This document shows, one piece after another, positions 25,534-37,170 of a stretch of DNA of 64,000 nt (within the stretch, counting starts at the first letter, position 1; every line of letters begins with the position of its first letter). The stretch comes from Chlamydomonas sphaeroides. Lineage: Eukaryota; Chlorophyta; Chlorophyceae; Chlamydomonadales; Chlamydomonadaceae. The notes below the pieces were generated by a model. That model searched no databases, was not told the origin of the DNA, and worked only from the letters and a program-made list of their open reading frames with translations. Made by a program: the position numbers and the translations under genes. The stretch is taken from contig BDDC01000090.1 of NCBI GenBank assembly GCA_001662425.1, positions 29,498-93,497 of the forward strand. Reading direction: 5' to 3'.

Positions 25534-27658
25534 TCAGAACTGGGTCAACTCGCTCGCGCCCATCCCCAGCTCGCCCAGCGCCACCCTCAGCGGCCCCACG
25601 TGCTCCGGCAGGTCAGCCACAAGGTCCTCCGCGTCCTCGTCGCTCAGGTGCGGGCCGTAACGCCCGATCACGGCGCTCGCCACGCGGCTCGCAAACTCGC
25701 TCACGGTACGGATGTCGTACCCTGCCAAGAGGCCGTACAGGAAGCCGGCCATGTAGCTGTCACCGGCGCCAGTGGTGTCCACCGGGCCCTGGGAGAGGAA
25801 AGGCAGCAGGAGGGTTGCCAGGGGGGCGTCAGGACAATGGCAGCGGCATGCAGCGTGCGAAGTGAGCTCACAACCCCCGTACGAGCCGTTCACTCGCGAC
25901 CCCAGCATCAACGCGTCTGCTTGCGCCATCTGTACGTGACATGGCTGCCTTACGGCGCATCCCTGTCTTCCTGACGCAGTGCTACGCATGATCCCTTGCC
26001 TGCCCTGCCCCCACGACCCAGCCCCCCACCTGAGGCAGCCAGTAGGGCGGCACGGTGTGCACCTGCCCCAGAGCGCACACGTAGCTGCCCGCGCTGCCCG
26101 CCGTCACCACCACCAGCGGGCTCAGCTCCGCGAGCCGCATAGCCGCGGTCTCGCCACGGCTGCGGCCCTCGACGCCAGACCCAACCTCATCCTGGCTGCC
26201 GCCGACCAGCGCCACCGCCTCGTCCTCGTTGGCAAACAGCATGTCCACCCCGGACCGCAGCACGCGCAGCATGGCGTCGCGGTGCCGGGCCACGACCCCC
26301 GGGTCTCCAGCCGTCAGCGCCACCTGTGCACCCGCCGCGTGCGCTACACGCGCCACCTCGAGGATGTACTCCTCGGCGCCCGCCATCTCCCACATGTAGC
26401 CCTCGACCACCACCAGCCGGCTGGCCCGCACCGCCGAGCGTAGCCGCTCCGACAGGCTGAGAGTCTCGCTGGTAAAAAAGGACAGGAAGGAGCGCTGCGC
26501 GTCGGGCGTGGTGAGCACCATGACTGTGCCGGTGTGGCCCGAGCTGGCGCCGGCGGAGGCTGCTGAGGGCTGCGCCTCGGCGCTGGGCTGGGGCTGCGCC
26601 GTGTGCTCGTGCTCGTGGCCATGGTTGTGGCCGTGGTGGGTCTCGAGCAAGCAGCGCACGCCCGCAGAGCGCATCTGCGCGTTAAAGAACTGGCCCAGCG
26701 TGTCGGTGCCCAGGCTGCCGCCCAGAGCCACGCGCAGCTGCTTGCCGGCGGCACGGGCCAGGCGGGCCACGCCCACGAGCGTGTTGGCCAGGGAGCCACC
26801 AGCTGAAACCTGGGGAAGGCAGCCGGATGGGGAAAGGAAAGGGTTAGATGAGGAGGCATCATGGCACAGGAGGGAGAATGGGGCAACGAGGAGGAGGGTG
26901 CGGCCGCGGGCGGCTGGCGTGGCGACGCGTGGCAGCGCCTCGCACCTGGCTGGGAGCGCCCATTTCATCCAGCGTCTCCATCACGGACGCGCGCTCATCA
27001 ACGGTGATGACCCTGCGCGGGAGATGGGCCAAGAACGGTGCGCTGAGACGCAGGGACTTGCACCGTGCAAGGGACATGCGTATCGCGTGCAAGGGCCATG
27101 CGGCTTGCTGTGACCAGAAGACCCGATTGCGCATCTGCGCCGAGCGAACACTTGATTATGCGAGACCCATGTCGCGCGCAGCTGCGTGAGCTTGGCGGGC
27201 AGACCCTAGACAGCCGCGAGCGCCGGCCACAGAAGAATTGTGGCGACCCCAAACGGAGAGGTTACCACAGGGACCCCGCCGCCACAAGTTCTTGCGTCCC
27301 GTACTTGCCTGCGACCACCCTTCGCAACGCCAAAATCGTTCAAGAAGGTCTCATCGACGGAGCTGGCCAGGTCGACAATCGCCTGTCCTAGTCCAAGCAC
27401 ATCTGCGCCTAAACCAGAACCGTGGTCGTGCGCCGGCGCAGGGCTGGCTGGGCGGGTTGTCGGCGCCGCTTCCGGCCGGACACTTGCGACTGCCGCCGCG
27501 TTCACCAGGTGGTTCAGCCGTGGGTTGATGCATTGCGGTATGCATACTCGTGTGCGAGGAATTGAAGCACGGCGGCTGGGCGCTCGAGGCGCAACACATC
27601 GCGGCGAGCTAGACGCGACTTCGGCACAGCGGGGGTGTTTCACAGTTGAGGTGTTCAT
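25534..27658 (-). CDS. pfkB-family carbohydrate/nucleoside kinase
   Basis: Exons 27658-27309, 27012-26946, 26809-26030 and 25788-25534 splice into 483 residues with all phases consistent. The family phosphorylates sugars or nucleosides (ribokinase, fructokinase, adenosine kinase) with ATP. Seen: the N-terminal VLGLGQAIVDLASSVDE block leading to KGG, the glycine-rich SAGGSLANTLVGVARLA substrate-binding segment, and the second pfkB signature DTTGAGDSYMAGF with the catalytic aspartate. The substrate cannot be read from sequence; the closest look is adenosine-kinase-like or the plant pfkB-like group. About 55 residues rich in Ala/Arg/Ser precede the domain and resemble an organelle transit peptide. 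A His-rich insertion (HHGHNHGHEHEH) sits near residue 190. The first intron needs a GC donor (AG then GCAAGT, at 27308), since no GT donor there fits the phase. The start chosen is the first ATG in frame; an upstream TTG is ignored. Confidence 0.9.
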
Positions 27659-28270
27659 GATGCTGTGCACACGAAACAACTAAATGGTGTCAGGTGGGTG
27701 GCCGCCGCTCCGGCCAAAGGTGTGTTTCTGACGCTTGGGTGCCGTGGTAAGCGGGGGACGGGCACTTGCATCGGACCCCCATCGCTCAACCCTGCCGCGC
27801 CTCCTGAACAAAGTAGTACATTAACAAGGAATTCTTGCTTGAGGTTTCAATACGTGTGCTGCTTCAATTGGCTGCTCCTCCTACCACCGGCCCCCACGCG
27901 GCTTCCACCCGGTTCCCGGCAGTCTATTGACGCCGATCCTGCACGTTGCGATGGACGCATATCTATAGAATTTAACAAATTACTCACTCGACCACAGCTT
28001 TCATAACTCAGCGCAACAGTCAAATTTGGCATTGCTGCGCGCATGGAGCACGATACGACCGTCTTATAGGCGATCAAAGAGGTGTCTGGAGGGCAACCTA
28101 GCACGGCTGGACAAGCCTCGGAGCGCGACACGTTGGGGCAGCAAACGGCGCGGACGGCGAGCAGGCGGTCCGCCGGGTGGACGCACAGTGCAACACGAGC
28201 AGCACTAGCTAACTGAGCAGAAGCTGCAAAACGGTGGCTAGCGGGCTGGCGCCTGCCGGACCGCCCCCCG
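27659..28270. promoter_or_regulatory. Divergent promoter region, pfkB kinase (-) and EamA transporter (+)
   Basis: A 612-base interval separates two outward-facing start codons. It is less GC-rich than the genes and contains both 5' UTRs. No specific promoter element is certain. Confidence 0.45.
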
Positions 28271-31200
28271 ATGTTGGCGACGGGGTTGGTGCTGGCCGGG
28301 TGTGCTGCCCTGACGCACACGGCAATCGACGCCACTCGTAAATATGCTGTCTCAGTCGCGGGCATTCCTGCGGATGCGCTGGTTACGCTGCCAGCCCTCC
28401 TCGACGCGGTGCGTCCCCAGGGTTTGCGGGCCGTGGGTCACACGACAGCCAACCCTCATCGACGGCGCCCTGTCGCAGCGCTAGGACACATGCTTGCCAA
28501 AAGTTGATGATGCAAAAACCAAAACCGCTGCCTCTTGTGTCGGCCCCCTCAGATGCTGGCGCCCACGGGCGTCTACCTCACCGGCCGCTGGAAGGGCGTG
28601 GAGAGCATCCGGCACTCCACCGTGTTCCTAACAGCTACGGCCACCTCCTCACTGCTGTTGCTCCTCTCACGATATATGTACCAGCGGGCCCTGCAGCTCT
28701 CGCCGCTGAGGTAGGCCAGTGCGGCTTCGCCCCTGCCGCACCTGGAGGCCGCCCGCCAGCCCCGCAGCCCGCCCGGTACGGCTCGCCCCTGTGCGCAGCG
28801 CCCAGGGCTTGCCGCTTCATCACGTGCCGGCTGTGTCCCGCCCGCTGACATTGCGCCCCTTGCACCGTCCTGGCTGTCGCCTTGCCCCGCAGCCTCACCA
28901 TCCCCTACCTCGCTTTCACCCCCGCCATCCTTATAGCAACGGCCTACTGCTTCCTAGGTGAGGCCCGCGCGGCGCGCCAGCCTTCAGCCCGCGCGGGATC
29001 TCGTCAGCGAACATGCGGCGCATGAGCGGCACTGTGGAACATTGCGCTGCAGCTTGCACCCGCGACCCACGACCAGCAGCCGCGACCTACAACTCTCGAA
29101 ACGCACCTCAGCGCCCTGGCCCCGACTACCACCGCCGGTTCCCTTTGCCACCTCTGCATCCCTGCCTGCCTCCTTACCTGTCCCGAACGCGGCCCTCTCC
29201 CGCCGCCCCTCCCCAGGCGAGCTGCCCAGCCCCAGCGGAGTCATCGGCGTGTCAGTGGTCACCCTGGGAGGCTACCTACTCAACACCCGGGGCGGCGGCG
29301 TCGCGGGCCCCGGCGCGTCCTCGTCCGCTGCTTTAGCAGGGGGCCAGGGCAAGCTAGCAGACGGCGCTCCGGGCGCTGGGACCGCGCCGCTGGCGGCAGG
29401 GCCCGGGCTGGCCGCTGCGCCGGCGGTGGTGGCCCCTAGTGGCGCGGCCTCAGCGCTGCTGACTTCGGAGCGGTCCGTGGTGCAGCGCACTGGCTCAGTG
29501 CAAACATCGCTGGACCTAGAGACCGGGATGGGGTCGCAAGGGGGGGCCAGCGGCGGCGGCTTAGACCTGGCGGCAGCGGGGCCAGGGCCCGGCGGCGGCA
29601 AGCGCGGCGGCAAGCTGGCGCCGCACCGGCGGGCGCACGGCGGTGGCGAGGGCGGGCGCGGGTTTGCGGTGCTGGGCTGGCAGCAGGAGCCCGGCACCAT
29701 CCTGATGATCGGTGCGTGCCGTCGTGGAGGTGGCGTGGAGGGGAGGTGCTGGCCGGGGAGGGGGCTGTTGGGCCGGGCCGGGGCAGCGCTGGTCTGCAAA
29801 CGTGCCTAGCGCGCAGCTTCGCGTGGTACTATGGGCGCTCCGTGCCGCGTGCCTCCGCTGCCCGCCCGGTCACGGACCATGCCCTGCGGCTGTGGGTGAC
29901 GGCTCACCCATTCTTGTCCTGTACTGGGCCCCTCTCTTTCTGCCCGCTGCTGCGATGTCAAGGCGCACGTCGCGTGCTGCTCCCCCGCCCCCAACCCCGC
30001 CTGCCTCCCTCCCTCATGCAGGCGTAGCCATCATCTGGTCCGTCACCGCCTCCCTGGACAAGCTGGGCGTCATCACGGGGCCATCCATCTGGATGTACTT
30101 TGGTGCGTCCACGGGGAGGGCAGCCGCTGGGCTGGCGCGCCGGGCTTGCGGATGGCGGGGGGGATGGGGGCAGCCGCGGCCTCAGCGCGACATGACACGC
30201 GCCAACGCAGCTGGCTCGGGGGAGCGCCGCAGCGCGGCCCGCCGGGCTGCCGTCTCCGCCCCACGGGGTCCGTCCTGCAGCGACTGGGCCAGCCCGCATC
30301 CATCTCTTTCCTTTCCTTTCCACCCGCCCGCCGCCGCTCACAGCCACGCAGCGGCTGGCCATCGGCGCCGCCTCTCTGGCCTACACGCTGGCGATGCAGC
30401 CGCGGCAGATGTTCATGCTGTGCAGCCGCCGGCTGCCGCTGCTGCTGCTCGTGTCGCTGCTGGAGCTGGCGGCGGTGGTGTTCTTCCTGGGGGCAGTGCG
30501 GGTAAGGGGGCAGGGGAGAGGGCTGCGTCTGCGGTGATGACGGTTTAGGGCTCGGGAGGCAACCCGCATCAGGAATCTTGCCTGCGCGCGGCTGCCAAGC
30601 GCATGCGAGGGGATGTCACCTGCTGGTGGTCCTCTGGCATCGTCAAGCATGGGCGGGCCCTTCGGGTTGCGCGCCGGCACCCTCACCGCCTCCGCTGCGC
30701 CGCCTCGTACAGCAGATGCCCGCCCCTTGCTTCTTCCTGCCCGGGGCCCCAAGGTCGCTGATGTCCGGCCCCACCCCTCCTTCCTGGCCTGCACTCCTCT
30801 CCCCTCCTCTCCGCCCCGGCACCCTTCCCCCGCAGCACCTGCTGGTGTCGTACGTGGTGGCCATCAAGCGCTGCAACGTGCTGCTCAGCGTGCTGCTTGG
30901 CGCGCTGCTGTTCCGGGAGAGCATCGGCAGCAGGCTGCCGTACATATTCCTAATGCTCATGGGTGAGTCAGATCGGTTGCGTGGGCATGCGCAAATAGAA
31001 ATACAAATGGTTACGACTCCGAGAGCAGGTGTCGTTGCGTTCAGGATGGCAGGCGTGTATGGGGAGGCCCCACGCCCACCACCGCAAGGGAAAGGGGCGG
31101 GGTCTGGCCCGGGTTGCACATGGTTCTCCCGGCTGGCTACGTGCACCGTATGTGGGCATCGTGGTCGGGCCCTTCCCACGGGCTCTCTCGGCCTGTGGCG

Positions 31201-31409
31201 CCGGGTGAGCGCAGCCCCGCTGCCCGCTTGCCCCTCGCCCGTCCCATTGCCTCGCCGCTCCCACGCGTGGGTCCCGTTGTCTGTCTTCATTGCTCTTCAT
31301 GCCTCGTCTGTCTCGCCCTCGCTTTGCTTGTGTGTCCCCAGGCATGATGCTCATTGTGTTGGAGCCGAGCGGCTTCACGTTGGTGCACTCGCACACGCGG
31401 CGGCACTAG
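28271..31409 (+). CDS. EamA / drug-metabolite transporter family membrane protein
   Basis: Eight exons: 28271-28408, 28553-28710, 28893-28957, 29217-29711, 30022-30102, 30344-30501, 30836-30962, 31342-31409. All phases agree and give 429 residues. The family moves small metabolites (nucleotide sugars, triose phosphates, amino acids) across plasma, Golgi or plastid membranes using about ten helices. Hydrophobic segments are plain in exon 2 (VFLTATATSSLLLLLSR), exon 3 (LAFTPAILIATAYCFL), the start of exon 4 (VIGVSVVTLGGYLL), exon 6 and exon 7, with the usual late FRESIGSRLPYIFLMLMGMM segment before a short C-terminal tail. Exon 4 adds a polar Gly/Ala-rich loop of about 130 residues in mid-protein, unusual for the family. 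The substrate is not predictable. A TGTAA lies at 32150. Confidence 0.85.
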
Positions 31410-32149
31410 CTGCGGCGACCTACCGCCAGAGATGGCGGCTCGTATCTTTCTGGGGCAAGAGCGCGCGGGCGGCTCGTGCTCATTCGAGGCAGCGTGCAGG
31501 CGCTCGTCGTCGGTGTGCTGCGGACGTGACAGTCGTGCGGCTGTCGCTGTTGTGGCGTGTGAACCCCTGGGAGGAGCGCTTGTGGTGGCTGCGCCCGCCG
31601 CCGCGCTTTAACGGCCTCCTGGATGACGTATGCAGCGCAACTGCAAGGCCCTCGCGAGCTTCGGTGCTCCTGACGCCACCAAGCGCGTCAGTTGGATAGA
31701 GCCTTGCATTGGTGATATGAATTATGACCGGCGCCCTTGCTTATGATATCAATACAATAACGGCATGACGTGGCGCGCGGCGGTCGCCAGGGCGAGCTGC
31801 CGAGCTGCGTGCCCGAAGCCAGATGGTGCACTTCCAGGCAACGATGTTACTTATGCGGGACGTGCCGGCATCGCAGCTGTCGGTGGTGTTTGTGGTGCGT
31901 GCGCTCCCGGATGGCTTGTCAGACGGCTCAGGGCGGGGGGGGTTTCCTGAGACGGCTGGTGCGGTGGCTGGGGCTCTGGCTGTGGGGATGCAGCGCAGGG
32001 CTGCCACTGGCAGTGCAGCGAGCGTCAGTCAATCTATGCGGAGGCCCTGTGTGAACGGCGTGCAAGGCAAGGCGATGGAGGTTCATCAGGAGACCGCTTG
32101 GCGGCTCCCGATCGGCGTGTTCCTGTCTGTCCGGCCCACGCCCGGTAGG

Positions 32150-32154
32150 TGTAA
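32150..32154 (+). terminator. TGTAA poly(A) signal, probably of the EamA transporter
   Basis: It lies about 740 bases past the transporter stop on the same strand. Assignment is by position. Confidence 0.45.
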
Positions 32155-33946
32155 GCAGCCTATCTGATGATGTATGTGCCAGACTGCGCAAAGCAGACGC
32201 GGGCCATTGACTCCGGTGGAATGGGCCATCCCTGCCCTGCGACAGAGTCCCATGGCGCAGCAGGCCAGCAGCCGATGGTCGACCATCCCGTCCTCTTTCG
32301 GTGGGGCGGGCAGCTAGCTGCTTGGTTGTGTGTAGGGCAGCTGCCCTCCGTGGCGGCGGCGCAGCAGGCGATGAGGCGGAGCGGCGGGTTCGCAGGCTGG
32401 GATACTGGCCGCGACGGCGTCGCTCGTCGGCGGGCTGTATTGCTGCTGTTTCAGAGTCGCTTACAGCAGGTAGCATGCTCAAACCATCTGCCCCGAGGCA
32501 TCCGCCGCCCTGCAGGGCGTGCGGCCGTGCGGGATGGCGGCGGAGTTCTGCCGTCAGCAGGAGCCCGACCACCACCGCCCCCCGGTGATGCCCGCGCCGG
32601 CTGTTGCAACAGGCGAGGCAGCGCCGGGACCTCGCAAGCTCCAGCAGCGGCCCGCATGCGCCATAGCAGCTAGCAGCAAGCGCCGCACGGCCGGGAAGGC
32701 TGCCAGCGGGACGAGCACGCCCGCGCTGCCGCGAGCTGCCACAGCAGGCGAGGGGCGGCAGCACGGACCGACTTCTGCCAGCCTCTCAGCCGGCGGTGAC
32801 GGCGATCGGAAGGAAACGGCGGGCGGGGAGACCGGTTCCCGTAGCCTTGCACCGGCCAGCGGACTCGCTGGCTGCTCGCACAGGCCGAGTCGGCTGCACG
32901 CACACAGGCTATGCCGCAAGTTAGTACTCACCGGTATCTGGCTTCACAACACGCGAGCGCCTGGACAGGCGATGGCTGCATCAGGCCGTTGGGCGGCGTC
33001 CGGATAGTTTGCAGTTCACCTGGCGGCACCGCCAGGCCCGCGTGCTGCCGTTGCCGGCGGAACAGCGCCCGATGCGACGGTCGCTGCGGCGTGTGTGGTG
33101 AGTACGGCAGACGCAGCGTCATCGCCGCGACCGTACATAACCCGTACACCGTACTGCAGTTAGAGTGAGGGGCAGCCCCGCCACCACTGCAGCTCCGGCG
33201 GCATTGCCAGGCAGCGGTGCGGCGGCAAATGCGGTCGCCACGTGTATGACTTCACCAAGTGGCAATGTGGCGGCGTTGTGGCTGAGGTGGCGGCGAGGGA
33301 GGCCATGCCGCTTGTCGTACGGGGGTACGGTGCACGGTACTGAGTCCCGCAGCGCATTCCCAGCCATCCACAGGGACGTCCTCCGTCTTCTAGCTATTTC
33401 ATCATTTCACCTGCCATCGCACATCGTAGGAGCTCCCCAAGTTTGCATAGGCGCTTCACCGCAAGCCGAGTCATCACGCAGGGTTTGCCTCGCCACGCCA
33501 GTCGCTCGGCCATCTTGTCGTATATGAAAGCTCCACAGCTAGCGAAGCCTGCTGGACGCGGAGCTCGCTGAGAGCACAGATGGCGCTTTCGGGAGTACAC
33601 GCAGCTTGGCAAGCTCGCAATTGAGGTGCGCCACCCGCTCAGCCTTGGTATATTATGAGCTATTCATGGGCAATTAAGCGGGCGGCGCAGCGCGAGGAGA
33701 GCTTGCGTTTCCCCATGCGTTTTGCTCAGACGTGGCGCAGCCCGTGACGCCACTCACTCCGCGACGAACTTATTATCTATGGCGCTCTGTACTTGCCGTC
33801 GCCTCAAGGACGCTTCCCTAGCCCTCCAACTCGGTGCCCACAACATCCGCCCTCCGCCCTTGCTTCACCTCCGCATCCTCGCCCCCGCAGGCGCCCAGCG
33901 GCTGCCCGGCCCCTGGGATAGCACGCCTCGGAGCGCCACGCCTGCC
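32155..33946. other. Intergenic, with unassigned open frames
   Basis: Frames are open on both strands between about 32.2 and 33.0 kb (for example plus strand 32519-33007), but none shows family motifs or splice structure. The segment just before 33891 looks like the 3' end of an intron (pyrimidine-rich, ending CCCGCAG), so the U-box gene at 33947 may have an upstream non-coding or coding exon here. Confidence 0.4.
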
Positions 33947-36193
33947 ATGCTCATGAACATCCTCAGCCCGCCCGGGCTGCTGCTGGGGCTGGGCGCTCCC
34001 AAGCCGGGGCTGGCGCTGCGGCTACTGCTCGCAGCGGGCTTCATGTCCCTGGTCATCTACCTGGTCGGCAACACCGTGTCATTCATAGTCAAGGTAGGCA
34101 CTGCTCAGGATACAGCATTCTTGCTGTTCCGGGGCTGTAGGGGAGCTGGGGGATGGAGTGGTCCGTGCGACCGTGCTGCGGTTCACAGGACGTCGAACCC
34201 TCCTGCCCGCCTGCCTGGCCCCTCTACTCCCCTTGCGCCAGCTGTTCGAGGTCAGCTCCGCGGAGGGCACCAAGTTCGTGCGGGTCATCTCGGCGCTGCT
34301 GGCGCGGCCCACGCTAGGTGAGCGGCTGCGTCAGAAGCTGACCGGGCGGCAGGCCCGTTCGCCGGGCCCACAGCCCACCGCAATACCTGGCAGTTGGCAG
34401 CCCGCCAAGCCAAACCCACCGAGCCACGCACCCACCTGCATGCGGCCAGGTCACTGGTATCCGCGGCCTCAACCTCGCGCCTGGCCCAGACCTGTGCCGC
34501 TCCTCACCCCCATGGCGTATGTTAGCAGGCCCCTTGCACCGCTGGCCAACATCTTCCCCTCGCCCCTGGGCCCATGCCCACCAGAGCTGGACTTCCTGCC
34601 GCCCGAGTTCGAGGACCTCACCCCGGACGGGGCGGGCGTGTACGCCTACGCACCTGGGCAGTACCACCCATTCCTGTTCAGGCAAGGCCGCCCGGACCGT
34701 GGTCCGGGGCTGAAGGGCGCCGTGGCCCGGCATATGGCATGCAAGCGTCGCTGTGGCACTTTGACGTGCAGGCCTTGGGCATGCGGCATGCACGCCTCCT
34801 GCATGGGGGCCTTCACTATGTGCGCCTGGCCTCCTTCCGACGCTGCGTGGCCTCCGCCCCGCAGGCGCTCTGACAGGGTGCCCGGCGCGTGGGAATGGTC
34901 GGACGACAGCCGGCACTGGTTCCCCACGGACAACTTCCGAGATGTGGGTCGCGTAGGGGCCAGGACGGCCTGCCGGGCTCGGGCTGGGGTGTCGTGAAAT
35001 CATGGTCACGCAGTGGCATCATGCGGCGTTCGCTCCACACACGGCAGCCCCCGGCTGGCATGCGTCCATGAACGTCGCTCTGCACCATTTTCTCCCAACG
35101 CCCCGTACCCTGACACCCGCGCCCCTCAGAGCCCCAACGGCGTGCCGGAGCCCCCCGCGCTCATCTTCATCCTGCGCCTGCACGTGGAGGCGCTGCTGCG
35201 CCGCCGCCTGGCCAGCCCTGCCGCGCGCCACCGCCGCCTGCCGCCGCCGCTGCAGCTCGACCGCAGCTGCCGGCCGCTAGAGGCGGCCCCGGACGTGCTG
35301 TGCTGCCCCATCTCACACACCATCATGAGGCTGCCGGTGGTGGCGCCCAGCGGTGGGTGGCGCTGGAGGGCTGGGGTGGTTGGGGCCAGCGGTGCGGAGT
35401 AGAAAGCCGGCGTGCAAGCTTGTATATGGGGCTGCGTTCGCCCGCTGTTGGGAGGGAGCTGGGCAGCGGGGCGGGGTTGGTTGCGGCGGGGGAGGGCGAT
35501 CAATTCGCAGCACCCTCACTACGCCACGCCGCCTCGCAGGCACGACGTACGAGTACGAGTACATCCGGAGGTGAGGGTCCGAGGGCTGCGGGGTGCCGTC
35601 CACGGAGCGCTGTCAGCTCGCATGCGCAGACCCTGCCATGCACAGGGATGCAGCCGCGCCGCCGCCAACGGGCCGCTGCCCGCAGCGTCTCATCGTCCCA
35701 GGGCGCTTCATACCCGAGCATGCTGACCGGTGCCATGGGTTCCGGTGTCGGGCGTCCGTGCTTCCTCTCCCTTCGCTTGACGGCCGCTCGCCCTCTTCCC
35801 TCACCGCCACGCCCCGGCGCGCTCTCCCGCCGCAGGTGGGTGGCGCAGCAGAGCTCCGACCCCACCAACGGCCAGCCGCTGAGCGAGGCCGACCTCGTGC
35901 CCAACCTGGCGCTGAGGGACATGATTGAGCGGTGGCTGGCGCAGGGCGGCGCAGACCAGCAGCCGGCGGGGCCGCCGGAGGCCGCCGCGCGGCTGCCGCC
36001 GCCAGCCGGAGCCGCAGCGGGCGGGCAGCAGGAGGCGCAGCGCAGCGCGCGGGCGCCCTGGCCGTGGCGCAAGGCGCCGGCGGCGGGGCCGGGGCTGGTG
36101 GCGGCGGCGCAGTGCGCCACAGCGCAGCCGGCGGCGGCGGCGGCCGGGTCGCGGCTGGATGTGCTGCCGCCGCACCTCTTGGACCTCAGCTAG
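33947..36193 (+). CDS. Membrane-anchored U-box E3 ubiquitin ligase
   Basis: Exons 33947-34093 (the exon itself probably opens at 33891), 34242-34317, 34585-34681, 34865-34943, 35130-35352, 35540-35570 and 35836-36193. Phases agree, giving 336 residues. U-box proteins recruit ubiquitin-charged E2 enzymes. The domain (about residues 185-255) reads DVLCCPISHTIMRLPVVAPS, then GTTYEYEYIRRW, then PLSEADLVPNLALRDMIERW, matching the U-box pattern CPI...M.DPVV...G.TYER..I..W...P.T...L.PN..L. The usual Asp before Pro-Val-Val is a Leu here. It is split by a 31-base exon. A hydrophobic helix near residues 20-45 (LLLAAGFMSLVIYLVGNTVSF) suggests a single membrane anchor. The third intron fits only a GC donor (34682). 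The C-terminus is Ala/Pro-rich. The start methionine is the first after a likely intron acceptor; an extra 5' exon is possible. Confidence 0.85.
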
Positions 36194-37170
36194 CGGTTGG
36201 TTGGTGGTTGCTTGTGGGCAGAGGGCAGGAGCTCGCGCCATTGGATGGGTGGGGCCGAGGACGACTGGGCCGAGGCCAGCGGCTTGCATTGGGGCTGGGG
36301 GCTGTTGCGCAGGATGGCTGGGGCTGCAGGTGGGCACTGAGTGGTGGGACCGTGGACTTGGCCAGGAAGGACGGGACGGGAGGGGCCCGGGGCAGGTATG
36401 AAGGTTCCTGGCGGTGGGCGCCTGCCGAATGGCTGCCGTGGCTGCCTGGCAGTCTGGATGTTGCAGCTAGTGGGCTGCAGTGTCCCGTTGTATGTTTCAA
36501 TGAGCTGCAGCGAACAGGTGTCGGGCAGACACGACGGCGGCGCGGCACGCGGTGCGAAAACAGCGCAAATACCGCAGTTGAGCGGCTGGATGGGGGGCGA
36601 CTATTTGGAAGATAGAGTCGGTTCATATAAGTAAGAACCACAGACAGGAACCGCCAGTTACCGGTCACAACCGCGGACGAATGCTGTCGCCGCTCGCCGG
36701 GTAGCGCGCCGGCCCCTTGGCGCTAGATAGGCCCCGCGCCACACCTGTATATTCCACGAACCCACGCACCAACGCGGCGCCGGTGCAGCGCATCCAGATT
36801 GTTCGGCAGGCCATTCAGCGAGTGACGCAGGAGGAGGAGGAGCAGGAGGGAGGGAGGGAGGGAGCCAGCAAACAGCTGCAGCAGCAGCAGCGGCATCTTT
36901 GCCGTCAATAGCTGGACCCCGCTGAACCCCGCAGTGCACCCTGCCGCTCGAACTCAGTGCCCAACCAACATTGCTGCCAAGACTGCTGCCGCTGCCTGGT
37001 CGGCCCTGCAGCAGCCACGACGATCGCCCTCGCACCCGGCACAGCCAGCCTCAAGCAAGAGCTGGGCTCGTCAGCGTCAGGGTAGGGAGATCGATAGGCT
37101 GGACTGCACCCCAGCCACCCCCCACCCCAAACGGCGGCCTTGCGTGGTCCAATCGCGAAGACCCACAGCA
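36194..37170. other. Convergent intergenic region
   Basis: It contains the U-box gene 3' UTR, a short (GGGA)n microsatellite near 36849-36871, and no recognisable gene. No TGTAA is seen on the plus strand here. Confidence 0.5.

Noticed and set aside
32167..33007. Possible gene from open frames on the plus strand
   Set aside because: No motif, no plausible splice partners and overlapping open frames on the other strand. Composition alone is not enough.
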